Assembly (NCBI GenBank): GCA_030530685.1
Contig: JAUMUM010000001.1
Span: 281,853 to 345,852, forward strand
Direction of reading: 5' to 3'
Source: Actinomycetaceae bacterium
GTDB lineage: Bacteria > Actinomycetota > Actinomycetes > Actinomycetales > Actinomycetaceae
DNA: 64,000 nucleotides
Each line of letters begins with the position of its first letter. Position 1 is the first letter of the stretch. The notes under the pieces are model-generated. The model ran no database searches, was not told where the DNA came from, and saw nothing but the letters and a program-made list of their open reading frames with translations. Both the position numbers and the translations under genes were made by a program. Shown piece by piece: positions 8,358 to 15,982 of this stretch.

Positions 8358-9488
8358 TTATTCGCCGGCCTTCTCGCCCGTGGCCCGCCAGCGAATGCCC
8401 GCGTCGATGAAACCGTCGATGTCGCCGTCGAATACAGCGTCGGGATTGCCGGCCTCGAAGCCCGTCCTCAGGTCCTTGACCATCTGATAGGGCTGAAGGA
8501 CGTAGGAGCGCATCTGATCGCCCCACGAGGCCTTGATGTCGCCGGCCAGCTCCTTCTTTTCCTTGGCCTCTTCCTCCTGCTTGAGGAGCAGAAGGCGCGA
8601 CTGGAGCACGCGCATGGCGGCCGCGCGGTTCTGGATCTGCGACTTTTCGTCCTGCATGGACACGACGATGCCGGTGGGCACGTGGGTGATGCGCACGGCC
8701 GAGTCGGTCGTGTTGACGGACTGGCCTCCCGGCCCCGAGGAACGGAAGACGTCGACGCGAATGTCGGATTCGGGGACCTCAATGTGGTCGGTCTGCTCGA
8801 TGAGGGGAATGACCTCGACCGCCGCGAAGGAGGTCTGGCGCCGGCCCTGGTTGTCGAAGGGGCTGATGCGCACGAGCCGGTGTGTGCCGGCGTCGACCGA
8901 CAGGGTCCCGTAGGCGTACGGCGCGCTGACCTCGAAGGTCGTCGACTTGATGCCCGCCTCCTCGGCGTAGGACGTGTCGAGGACCTTGGCCGCGTAGCCC
9001 CGGCGCTCGGCCCACCGCAGGTACATGCGCTGGAGCATCTGGGCAAAGTCCGCTGCGTCGACCCCGCCGGCTCCGGCGCGTATGGTCACGACGGCGTCTC
9101 GCTCGTCGTACTTGCCGGACAGCAGCGTGCGGATCTGAAGCTCGGAGAGTTCGGCACCGACGCGGGTGAGTTCGGTGTCGAGGTCGGCGTAGAGTTCGGA
9201 GGCCGTCTCGGGGTCCGCGGCCGATTCCTCGTCGGCCATTTCCTTGAGAGCGTCGAGGTCGTCGATGGCCTGTTCCATCCGCTCAAGCCGTTCGAGTTCC
9301 GACTGTGCGTGGGAGAGCTTGGACGTGACGGCCTGCGCCTTGTCCTGGTCGTCCCACAGGTCGGGCGCCGAGGATTCCTCGGTCAGGCTGGCGATGCGCG
9401 CGCGCAACTCGTCCGGGTCCGTCACGGAGGAAATCTGCTGGTAGGTCTTGCGCAGAGCCTCGATCTCTGCCTGGTAATCAGTGGCCAC
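8358..9488 (-). CDS. prfB: peptide chain release factor 2
   Basis: Class I release factor that reads UGA and UAA, 376 aa. The peptidyl-tRNA hydrolysis motif is present ([18 protein letters not shown]), and the anticodon-like SPF tripeptide ([15 protein letters not shown]) marks RF2 rather than RF1. The reading frame is continuous from the GTG start, so the programmed +1 frameshift found in many bacterial prfB genes is absent, as is usual in actinobacteria. The GTG at 9488 has no Shine-Dalgarno but a TAGCCT hexamer ends six bases upstream, suggesting leaderless mRNA. It begins the prfB-ftsE-ftsX group. Confidence 0.97.
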   Translation of the reverse strand: MATDYQAEIEALRKTYQQISSVTDPDELRARIASLTEESSAPDLWDDQDKAQAVTSKLSHAQSELERLERMEQAIDDLDALKEMADEESAADPETASELYADLDTELTRVGAELSELQIRTLLSGKYDERDAVVTIRAGAGGVDAADFAQMLQRMYLRWAERRGYAAKVLDTSYAEEAGIKSTTFEVSAPYAYGTLSVDAGTHRLVRISPFDNQGRRQTSFAAVEVIPLIEQTDHIEVPESDIRVDVFRSSGPGGQSVNTTDSAVRITHVPTGIVVSMQDEKSQIQNRAAAMRVLQSRLLLLKQEEEAKEKKELAGDIKASWGDQMRSYVLQPYQMVKDLRTGFEAGNPDAVFDGDIDGFIDAGIRWRATGEKAGE

Positions 9489-9494
9489 GGCCCA

Positions 9495-9500
9495 AGGCTA
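9495..9500 (-). promoter_or_regulatory. -10 box of leaderless prfB mRNA
   Basis: TAGCCT on the minus strand, ending six bases before the GTG of prfB. No convincing -35. One of several TANNNT-N6-start arrangements in this window. Confidence 0.5.
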
Positions 9501-9629
9501 CCGCATGGGCGCCGGCGGGCGAGCAGGGCCGGCGCGTATCTGGAAGGGCCGGCGCGTGCCGGGCAGGACCAGGGCTTCGGACGGGCAAGCTGACATGAGG
9601 TATGCAGTTGGCGCGTGCCGCGCGGGGCG

Positions 9630-10100
9630 TCACTCGTCGTAGTGGTGCAGCGAGGACCGGCTCGTCACCTTGATATCGACGGAGGAAAACGGCATGGATT
9701 CCGGCACGAAGGGTAGCCGGACCGTGCGGGAGAGGCTGACGACGGCCGCCCTGTCCTCGATGCCCGTGGGATCGGCCAGCCTGGTTGTCTCGTCGACGGC
9801 GCTGCTTGCCACCTCGCGGACCTCGTCAGGGCCGCCGGGCACGAGGTCGCCGTCGACAAAGTATCTATCGCCGAGGTTGAAAGCCGCCTCGAGTGACAGC
9901 GCGTCGGCGCGCGCCAGCAGCTCGCGCCGCTCGAGGTAGATCAGCGACAGCGAGGCGATCCCCAGCATCAGCACGAGGAGGACGAACCACGCGGCGATCC
10001 CCAGGACGATCATGTTCCCGCGCTCGCTGGCCGATCCTCCCGCCGGCAATGGGCGAGGCGAGCGCCACCTCACGGGTCTCGTTGGCGCACCGGGTCTCAT
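9630..10100 (-). CDS. TadG/Rv3654c-like pilus-locus membrane protein
   Basis: Small protein of 156 aa with one N-terminal membrane segment (MIVLGIAAWFVLLVLMLGIASLSLIYL, from residue 30) and an outer domain ending in SSLHHYDE. Position at the end of the Tad locus and the single-helix build fit the TadE/TadG-like minor components; the outer part has no motif I can name. The SERGN sequence before the helix resembles a class III prepilin site but lacks the Glu at +5. The ATG overlaps the preceding stop as ATGA, inside an 18-bp tandem duplication (10074-10109). An internal ATG at residue 30 is a possible alternative start. Confidence 0.75.
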   Translation of the reverse strand: MRPGAPTRPVRWRSPRPLPAGGSASERGNMIVLGIAAWFVLLVLMLGIASLSLIYLERRELLARADALSLEAAFNLGDRYFVDGDLVPGGPDEVREVASSAVDETTRLADPTGIEDRAAVVSLSRTVRLPFVPESMPFSSVDIKVTSRSSLHHYDE

Positions 10101-10109
10101 TGGCGCACC
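10074..10109 (-). repeat. 18-bp tandem duplication at tadE/tadG junction
   Basis: Two adjacent copies of GGGTCTCRTTGGCGCACC (10074-10091 and 10092-10109) differ at one base. In the second copy that base creates, on the minus strand, the ATGA that serves as stop of the upstream gene and start of the downstream gene; the first copy reads ACGA instead. Confidence 0.85.
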
Positions 10110-10597
10110 TGGCGGAATTCGTCGACGGCAAAGGTGTGCGTCTGTCCGACGTCGGCCCGCCCGCCGACGAGGGGCAGCGACACGGCGGCAACCACCCGAA
10201 CCTCAATGGTGCCCGACGGACTCAGGCAGGGGTTGGCGCTGCAGCGGACCTCCAGCCTGGCGGGCGCATCGATGCCGCGCTCGCGCAGCGCCAGGTCCGC
10301 CATTGCCTGTGCGCGCACCCTCCCCTGTTCGCTGCTCTCGGCCCGGACATAGGCGCGCGCCGCGTCCCGGGCGGCGGCGTCGACGGCCATGCGAGCGCCA
10401 ATGAGCGTCGAGAACACGAGGATCGCGATGATGGCCGGAACCATGAGTACTCCCATGACGCCAACGAATTCGACGACGACATTGCCGCTCTCGCCGCCCG
10501 CTCCTTGCCTGCTAATCATTCTCGCGGGCCTGCGTGCCGCCAATGGGTCGCCCGCGCGAAGGCCGCCGCCTATTTCGGACCTATTCGACCGGCGCAT
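10097..10597 (-). CDS. TadE-family pseudopilin
   Basis: Predicted minor component of the Flp/Tad pilus, 166 aa. A basic leader is followed by ESG-NVVVEFVGVMGVLMVPAII: Gly, then Glu at +5 and Phe, then a hydrophobic helix, which is the class III prepilin-peptidase signature. The rest is a soluble domain with two Cys (VRCSANPC) that may pair. I chose the ATG at 10597 because GGAGGTG stands eight bases upstream, although this overlaps the previous gene by 17 bp; an internal ATG at 10519 would start just ahead of the signal. Fourth small gene after tadC in a tightly packed operon. Confidence 0.82.
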   Translation of the reverse strand: MRRSNRSEIGGGLRAGDPLAARRPARMISRQGAGGESGNVVVEFVGVMGVLMVPAIIAILVFSTLIGARMAVDAAARDAARAYVRAESSEQGRVRAQAMADLALRERGIDAPARLEVRCSANPCLSPSGTIEVRVVAAVSLPLVGGRADVGQTHTFAVDEFRQVRQ

Positions 10598-11105
10598 GGG
10601 CGCGCACCTCCACTGTGGCGAGGCCGAAGGCATCGGCACGCACCTCTACCTCGATGACGGGCACGCCGTCGAGGATCGTCTGCTCGGCGCGGATTTCCCG
10701 GGTGAAACTCGACGCGAAGCTCGAGTCGATCAGATCGTGGGCGCGCGCTTCGGCCGCGCGAGGCCCCGCGCCGGACTGCGAGCCGTAACGTGCCGCCTCG
10801 GCTGCGGCGTCGAGCATAAGCGTGCGCACGTACAGCGTGCCGGCGATGCCCATGAGCGCGAGCACCACGCCGATGAGCAGCGGGGCGATCATAACGAAGC
10901 CGGCAAGCGCACCGCCCCGTTCGCGCCACTGTCCCGGGTGCGACACCGACTTGGCCTGCGCGCGAGGGTGGGCCAAGTCGACCGGATGCGCCAGCCCGCG
11001 ATGAAGGGCCAGCGTGCGTCGGTGCTCCAGTCCACTAGGGCCGACCGACGTGCCCCGGTGCCGGAGAGCCGACGCGCCCCGGTGGCCAAAGCTGCGAGCT
11101 GGCAT
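10581..11105 (-). CDS. TadE-like pilus assembly protein
   Basis: 174 aa. About 65 basic, His/Arg-rich residues precede RERGGALAGFVMIAPLLIGVVLALMGIAG, a TadE-like membrane segment, and the conserved Ala-rich LMLDAAAEAARYGS stretch seen after the helix in TadE proteins. Unlike its neighbour, it lacks Glu at +5 after the candidate Gly, so processing by a prepilin peptidase is doubtful. The ATG shares one base with the upstream stop (TGATG). Role inferred from family and position: minor pilin or assembly factor. Confidence 0.78.
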   Translation of the reverse strand: MPARSFGHRGASALRHRGTSVGPSGLEHRRTLALHRGLAHPVDLAHPRAQAKSVSHPGQWRERGGALAGFVMIAPLLIGVVLALMGIAGTLYVRTLMLDAAAEAARYGSQSGAGPRAAEARAHDLIDSSFASSFTREIRAEQTILDGVPVIEVEVRADAFGLATVEVRAHAPVE

Positions 11106-11512
11106 CAGAAGTTCCTGATGCGTTCGATCGCGGTGTTGAAGAGGCTGACGAGCGCGGGCCCGGCAACCGCCCAGATCGCTATGACGAGGCCGGCCGTCAT
11201 GAGCGTGACGAGGACCCACCCGGGTACGTCGCCCCTTTCGGATGCGGTCCCATCGATGCTCGGGTTGGCCGGGCCGGAGTGCCTGTTTGCTCCCAGGCTC
11301 GCGTTCGAGCGGCCGGATTGTCCGGGCGTGCCGGGCCGTCCTCCCGCAGAGCCTCTCCGCCTGCGTGGCAAGCCGGCCACAGCCCGGCACGGGCCCAGTG
11401 TTCTTCTCAGCCACAGCATGGAAGCGAATGCGAGGAGGGCCCGTCTGCCGAGGTAGCCGGTGGCGTCGCGCGTCCACGGCCACGGAAGGCGGAAAGTGCG
11501 TCGTGAATTCAT
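11105..11512 (-). CDS. Flp-pilin-like small membrane protein
   Basis: 135 aa. The first 90 residues are basic and low complexity; the C-terminal 42 (ERGDVPGWVLVTLMTAGLV, then an Ala/Trp helix and SLFNTAIERIRNF) form a single amphipathic-to-hydrophobic helix of the size and place of a Flp pilin. Position between tadC and the TadE genes supports a major pilin role. The Glu normally at +5 of Flp precursors is replaced (G-DVPGW), so this is an unusual or divergent pilin. AGGAG lies six bases before the ATG; the gap to tadC is 8 bp. Function is inference. Confidence 0.68.
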   Translation of the reverse strand: MNSRRTFRLPWPWTRDATGYLGRRALLAFASMLWLRRTLGPCRAVAGLPRRRRGSAGGRPGTPGQSGRSNASLGANRHSGPANPSIDGTASERGDVPGWVLVTLMTAGLVIAIWAVAGPALVSLFNTAIERIRNF

Positions 11513-11520
11513 CGTGACTC

Positions 11521-12390
11521 CTAGTTGATGTCGGACATGGCCATCAGGCCGGGGAAAAGAGTGAAGAGGACCGTGACGGGAAGGATGAGGAAGACGACGG
11601 GCACCATCATGGAGATTTCCTTCTTCCCGCCAGCCTCCAGAAGGCTGCGATGGGCGGCATCGCGCGCGTCGTCGGCCTGGCTGCGCAGGACTCCCGCCAC
11701 GGACGTGCCGCGCTCCATGGCGGCGATCAGCGCCTCGGCCAGGCGCACGACGGAAGCGCTGGGCGAACGCCGCGCCAGACCCGCCAGCGCGTGGGCGAGC
11801 GAGCTTCCCGCCCTGACGAAGCCGAGCGTGCGCTCCAACTCGAAGACCAGCTGGCCGCGGCCGATGCCGACGACGCGTTCGAGCGCCGTGCGGATGGATT
11901 CACCGGCGCCGACTGCCAGCGCGAGCAGCTCGGCCACGTCGGGAAGCTCCTGGGTGAGCCTCGCCTCCTTGTCCCGGACCCGCCTCGTCAGGCGGGCGTC
12001 GGCGCAGATCGCCCCGCCCAACAGGCCACCGAGCATGAGAACGGCGCCAACGGCCAGGTTGCCGCCTCGCGCGAGGGTCGCGGCCGAGCAGAGGCAACCA
12101 CCGAGGAAGCCGAGCCCCGCCCACTGGGCCTGGGCGGTTCTGAACTGTCGCGGAGTCAGGGTGCCTAGCGTCTGGCAGCGACGCAGGACCGATGCGTTCG
12201 TCGACCCCAGGCCGTCCAGGAGGCCGGATGCCCAGCGACCGATCGTCTGGCGGAGGTTCGAATCGCGCGAACGCCATCCCTCGTCGGTGTAGGGAAGGAT
12301 GCGACTGGAAAGGCTCGTGCGCTGGCTGAGCGCCGCAAGGACGAGTGCGAGCCCGAGGCCCGCGATCGCTCCCACAATTGCCGGGATCAT
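11521..12390 (-). CDS. tadC: type II secretion F-domain protein TadC
   Basis: Inner-membrane platform protein of the Tad pilus machine, 289 aa. One N-terminal helix (AIVGAIAGLGLALVLAA), a central pair of hydrophobic segments, the conserved T2SSF stretch (LPDVAELLALAVGAGESIRTALERV, ASVVRLAEALIAAMERGTSVAGVLRSQADDAR) and a C-terminal helix (MMVPVVFLILPVTVLFTLFPG) match TadC. ATG overlaps the tadB stop as ATGA. It probably forms a heteromer with TadB driven by TadA. Confidence 0.88.
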   Translation of the reverse strand: MIPAIVGAIAGLGLALVLAALSQRTSLSSRILPYTDEGWRSRDSNLRQTIGRWASGLLDGLGSTNASVLRRCQTLGTLTPRQFRTAQAQWAGLGFLGGCLCSAATLARGGNLAVGAVLMLGGLLGGAICADARLTRRVRDKEARLTQELPDVAELLALAVGAGESIRTALERVVGIGRGQLVFELERTLGFVRAGSSLAHALAGLARRSPSASVVRLAEALIAAMERGTSVAGVLRSQADDARDAAHRSLLEAGGKKEISMMVPVVFLILPVTVLFTLFPGLMAMSDIN

Positions 12391-13325
12391 CGCCGGCCTC
12401 CCTTGGCCGTGCGGACTGCCGCGATCGCGGCGCCTCCCGCGGTGGCCCTGCTCGGTGGGTGTCCGTTCGCCGGGTGACCGCTTGCCCGCCCGGCGTCCGT
12501 GTCTCCTCCCGCGAGCACGCGCGGCTGGTCCGGAAGGCGGCCGATTCGGAGCATGAGCCAGTAAGCCACGACGGTCGCGAGGAACCCTCCGACGAGGATC
12601 GCCGTGCCCGCGGGCGAGGCGAAGGCCTCGACGGTCCCCGGGCGAGTGGCCAGCAGCGCCAGGACGATCCACGGGGCCGCGGCCGCAACCCTGGCACCGT
12701 TGACCGTCCACGACTGGCGGGCCACGAGCTCGCCGCGGGCGCGGTTCTCGCGGCGGATGGTCGACGCCAGGCGCTCCATCATCGACGCCAGGTCGTGGCC
12801 ACCCAGGCGGCTGGCCAGGCGCATGGCCTCGACGACACGGTCAGCCACCGGGTCGTCCATGCTTTCCTTGAGGTGGTCAAGCGCAGGGTCGAGCCGTCCC
12901 GTCGCCCGCAGCTGGTCGGCGAAACGCGCGAAGGCCCCGCGCATGCGCTCGGGTCCCTTCCGGCTGACGGCAGCCAGTGACTCGCCGATCCCCAGGCCCG
13001 CCCGCAGGGCGGAAACGACGTCGTCGAGCACGTCCGGCCACTCCTGGCGCGCCGCCTCGACGCGGCGACGCCTCCGGCCCCTCGCGAAAGCTCCCGGGAT
13101 TGCCGCCCCGGCCACACCTACAACGAGGGCGAACGCGGCAGTGCGGAGGGCGCCGTAGGCCAGCAGCGCGCATAGCCCCGCCGAGGCGAGCACCCACACG
13201 GCGCCGGGGCCTGCTCGGAGCCGCTGCCTGGACGGTCGGGCCTGGATCTCGGGAAACGCCCCGGTGACCACGCCGGCGATCATCGCAATACCGAGCCCCA
13301 TTCCCAGCCCGACGAGAACGCCCAT
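12387..13325 (-). CDS. tadB: type II secretion F-domain protein TadB
   Basis: Second platform protein of the Tad machine, 312 aa. Two N-terminal hydrophobic segments, a soluble F-domain (WPDVLDDVVSALRAGLGIGESLAAV, AMRLASRLGGHDLASMMERLASTIR) and two C-terminal helices (AAAPWIVLALLATRPGTVEAF, TAILVGGFLATVVAYWLMLRIG). The ATG at 13325 is favoured over a GTG three bases earlier because GGGAGGTG is better spaced; the ATG shares its first base with the tadA stop (TGATG). The C-terminal tail is low complexity. Confidence 0.88.
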   Translation of the reverse strand: MGVLVGLGMGLGIAMIAGVVTGAFPEIQARPSRQRLRAGPGAVWVLASAGLCALLAYGALRTAAFALVVGVAGAAIPGAFARGRRRRRVEAARQEWPDVLDDVVSALRAGLGIGESLAAVSRKGPERMRGAFARFADQLRATGRLDPALDHLKESMDDPVADRVVEAMRLASRLGGHDLASMMERLASTIRRENRARGELVARQSWTVNGARVAAAAPWIVLALLATRPGTVEAFASPAGTAILVGGFLATVVAYWLMLRIGRLPDQPRVLAGGDTDAGRASGHPANGHPPSRATAGGAAIAAVRTAKGGRR

Positions 13326-14548
13326 CACGCACCTCCCAGGACGGAAGCGATATCGATTCCCGCCCGCTCGAATCGCTCGAGCCGCGGGACCTCTCCGGGC
13401 AGGCGCACAAGCGAGCCGTCGCGCTCGCCGAAGAGCGTGGTCGTCTCCACGCGCATGCCCTCAACGCGCCCGGTCACCGCGCATATCTCCGTCACGGACC
13501 GCCTGCCCCTGCGGTCCCTTTCAATGTGGACGACGATGTCCACGGCTCCCGCCACCGTCGGCACGACGAAGGCCGAGGTGACATTCTCGCCGGCCAGGAG
13601 GGGCAGCGTCGACAGCTTGAGTATTGCTTCGCGCGCCGAGTTGGCGTGGATCGTGCAGGCTCCGGGGACTCCCGAGTTGAGGGCGACGAGCAGGTCGAAG
13701 GCCTCGGCCGCGCGTACCTCGCCGATGACGATGCGCTCGGGCCTCATGCGCAGGGCCTCGCGCACGAGGCGCCTCAGCGTTACCTCTCCCCTGTCCTCGA
13801 TCGACGGCGGACGCGTCTGCATTGCCACGACGTCGCGGTGTTCTAGCCCGAGTTCGAAGACCTCCTCGGCGGTGATGATGCGTTCCGCGGCTGGGACCGA
13901 GCCCATGAGGGCGCGCAGGAGCGTCGTCTTGCCGGCCTGAGTCGCTCCAGACACGAGGACGTTGAGCCCGGCCCTCATCGCCGCGTCGAGGAAGGCTGCG
14001 CCCAGGGGCGGAAGCGTCCCGGCGCGCACGAGTTCGGATAGAGTACGGGCGCGCAGGACGTAACGCCGGATGTTGACGGCCCAGTGTTTGCGCGTGATGT
14101 CGGGGATGACGACGTGCAGGCGCTCGCCGGTCTCCAGCGAGGCGTCCACGAAGGGGCTCGACAGGTCGAGCCGCCGCCCCGAGGCTCGCAGCATTCGCTC
14201 GACGAGGTCACGGACCTGCTGTTCGGTCAGGACGACGGGCGTCAGCTCGGTCCTGCCTCCCTTCGAAACGAAGATGGCACCGGGGTTGTCGATCCAGATC
14301 TCTTCGACGTTCGGGTCGTCGAGGAAAGGCTGGAGGGGGCCGTAGCCGCCGACGGCGTCGCGAAGCTTGCGGCGGACGAGGGCGATTTCTTCGAGGTGTT
14401 CGGCCTGTCCGAGCACGGCGAGCTCTTCGTGCTCGGCGATGGCCGCGTTGATGATGCGCTCCAGTCTTTCGTGCTCCCACTGGGGATCGACGCCCTCGTG
14501 TCGCACCATGTCACGGATTCGCAGTTCCGTGTCGCGGATCGTTCTCAT
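13325..14548 (-). CDS. tadA: CpaF/TadA-type secretion ATPase
   Basis: Hexameric motor ATPase for Tad/Flp pilus assembly, 407 aa. N-terminal helical region, then the family core: GYGPLQPFLDDPNVEEIWID, Walker A GATQAGKTT (residues 201-209), the Asp box around ERIITAEEVFELGL, the His box (TIHANSAREAI) and Walker B (RIVIGEVRAAEAFDLLVAL). The ATG at 14548 has GGAGGG upstream and 162 bp of intergenic DNA ahead of it, so it heads the operon. No TadZ/CpaE localiser, RcpA secretin or TadV peptidase gene lies in the window. Confidence 0.93.
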   Translation of the reverse strand: MRTIRDTELRIRDMVRHEGVDPQWEHERLERIINAAIAEHEELAVLGQAEHLEEIALVRRKLRDAVGGYGPLQPFLDDPNVEEIWIDNPGAIFVSKGGRTELTPVVLTEQQVRDLVERMLRASGRRLDLSSPFVDASLETGERLHVVIPDITRKHWAVNIRRYVLRARTLSELVRAGTLPPLGAAFLDAAMRAGLNVLVSGATQAGKTTLLRALMGSVPAAERIITAEEVFELGLEHRDVVAMQTRPPSIEDRGEVTLRRLVREALRMRPERIVIGEVRAAEAFDLLVALNSGVPGACTIHANSAREAILKLSTLPLLAGENVTSAFVVPTVAGAVDIVVHIERDRRGRRSVTEICAVTGRVEGMRVETTTLFGERDGSLVRLPGEVPRLERFERAGIDIASVLGGA

Positions 14549-14609
14549 GTGCCCTCCTCGACTTGAGGCTATGCGGGGAGGCGAACGACCCGCGTCACGT
14601 GTGCACAGC

Positions 14610-14639
14610 TGTGGATAGAGCACGGGCGCTTGTGGATAA
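14610..14639. promoter_or_regulatory. two DnaA boxes in the divergent tadA promoter region
   Basis: TGTGGATAG (14610-14618) and TGTGGATAA (14631-14639) are the reverse complements of CTATCCACA and TTATCCACA; the second is a perfect DnaA box and the first differs at one base. They share orientation and are 21 bp apart, two helical turns, between divergent tadA and the gene at 14711. No oriC genes are near, so a regulatory or titration role is more likely. Confidence 0.6.
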
Positions 14640-14698
14640 CCTGGGGGCGATGCGGTCCTCCACGGTGTGTGATACTGCCACCGCCTTGTCAAACGTCG

Positions 14699-14704
14699 TA
14701 GGTT
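14699..14704 (+). promoter_or_regulatory. -10 box of leaderless 14711 mRNA
   Basis: TAGGTT ends six bases before the GTG at 14711. The GAGGA that directly abuts the start is too close to act as a Shine-Dalgarno, so a leaderless transcript explains the start better. Confidence 0.45.
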
Positions 14705-14710
14705 TGAGGA

Positions 14711-15649
14711 GTGAGTAGCAACTCTCTGTATCTGGCAGCGCTCGCGGTGGCCGCGATTGACGGACTCGAGGCGGTGGGAACCCGCCCTCCCTTCGTCAAT
14801 TCGGACGACTACGCCGCGGGCGGCGTCCTGGATTCGAATGGGCGCCACTGGATGGTCAAGTGCCCGAAGAACTCTCACGCCTCGACCCTCATCGAAGCCG
14901 AGGCGGCGCTCGCACCCTGGCTTTTAGAGGAGTTGCGCCGCGGCAATCTGCCCTTCGACATCATTAGGCCCGCCGGCTTCGCGAATGCCGCCACGGGAGG
15001 CAGGGCGCTCATCTTCCCCGAGCCCTTCGGCCACGCCGTCGCCTGGGACGATGTTTCCGAGGTCGATGCCCGGGAAATCGGCCGCACGCTCGCGTCGATC
15101 CACTCGCTCGACCCCGACGTCGTCGCCAACGCGGGGCTGCCCGTGTACACGGCCAACGAGTGGCGCCAGCGCCTGCTCGCCGAGTTGCACGACGTGGACG
15201 CTTCAAGCCCGCTGCCTCCCGCGCTGCGGCGTCGATGGGAGGAGGCCCTCCAGGACATGAGCCTGTGGGACTTCGAGGCCACCGTCGTGCACGGCGACAT
15301 CGACGCGGAGAACTTCCTCTGGTCCAACGGCTCGATCACCACGGTGACGGGCTTCGGCGAGGCCAAGGTGGCCGACCCCGCGCTCGACCTCGCTCCCTTC
15401 TTCCTGCTCGAGGAGGCCGTCTACGCCTCCGTCATCGAGTCCTACGAGAACACGCGGGGCATCGCGCTCGACGATGCCATGTACAACCGCATGATTCTCA
15501 TGTCCGAGTTGGCTGTGCCCAGGTGGCTCATGCACGGCATTCGCACCGACAATAGGTCCATTCAGGACGAGGCGCGGGTCATGTTAGATGAGCATGCCCG
15601 GGAGGTCGACGAGCTCGACGACGGCAGTCGGGCCTGGACCGTGGACTAG
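14711..15649 (+). CDS. aminoglycoside/macrolide phosphotransferase-fold protein, probable pseudokinase
   Basis: 312 aa protein with the APH/macrolide 2'-phosphotransferase fold. N-lobe K50 (HWMVKCP) and E62/E64 fit the ATP-anchoring Lys and Glu. The catalytic loop is intact: H194-G195-D196 and N201 in VVHGDIDAENFLW. The following metal-binding motif, normally I-D-F/W-x-x-A before GDPxxDLA, reads VTGFGEAKVADPALDLA, with Gly214 where the Mg-binding Asp should be. The gene stands alone, divergent from tadA and convergent with adnB. Possible jobs are an altered kinase or a binding protein; a resistance enzyme is unlikely with this residue missing. Family assignment is firm, function unknown. Confidence 0.82.
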   Translation: MSSNSLYLAALAVAAIDGLEAVGTRPPFVNSDDYAAGGVLDSNGRHWMVKCPKNSHASTLIEAEAALAPWLLEELRRGNLPFDIIRPAGFANAATGGRALIFPEPFGHAVAWDDVSEVDAREIGRTLASIHSLDPDVVANAGLPVYTANEWRQRLLAELHDVDASSPLPPALRRRWEEALQDMSLWDFEATVVHGDIDAENFLWSNGSITTVTGFGEAKVADPALDLAPFFLLEEAVYASVIESYENTRGIALDDAMYNRMILMSELAVPRWLMHGIRTDNRSIQDEARVMLDEHAREVDELDDGSRAWTVD

Positions 15650-15982
15650 CCGCGGCGTGGGTTGGCGTGGACTAGCCCGAAGCGTCGGCAAGCCCGTGAT
15701 TTGCCGCTAACCGAGGCACGGGTCAGCCCGCGGAGCAGACTTGCAGTGGCGTGCCGTCGGCCGGCGATAACGTCACGCTGCCCGTGCTAGTAGACCAGCC
15801 CGCGGCGTGGGCAAGTCGAGAGGCACCTAATCCTCCAGTACCGACCGCGTACAGCGTTTACCTCCGTCCTCCAGACCCGCCCGCCCGCAAAACTCACCTC
15901 CGTCCTCCAGACCCGGCCGCGCAGCAGTCGGTTTCACCACGCGCAGCACTCTCCGTTCTCCAGTCGCGGCCGTGCGCGGCAC
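15640..15982. repeat. convergent intergenic region with direct repeats
   Basis: Gap between converging genes at 15649 and 15983, without a credible gene. Direct repeats: CGTGGACTAGCC at 15640-15651 (covering the stop codon) and 15666-15677; ACCTCCGTCCTCCAGACCCG at 15860-15879 and 15896-15915 (perfect, 36-bp period), with a degenerate third copy near 15950-15968. No clear intrinsic terminator. Confidence 0.6.

Noticed and set aside
8358..9488. programmed frameshift in prfB
   Set aside because: The frame is continuous from the GTG with no in-frame UGA and no shift site near codon 25.
14610..14639. possible replication origin at the DnaA boxes
   Set aside because: Only two boxes, no AT-rich unwinding region, and no dnaA, dnaN, rpmH or gyr genes nearby.
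14711..15649. antibiotic-resistance phosphotransferase
   Set aside because: The fold fits, but the Mg-binding Asp is replaced by Gly and the gene sits alone in core-like chromosome without mobile elements.
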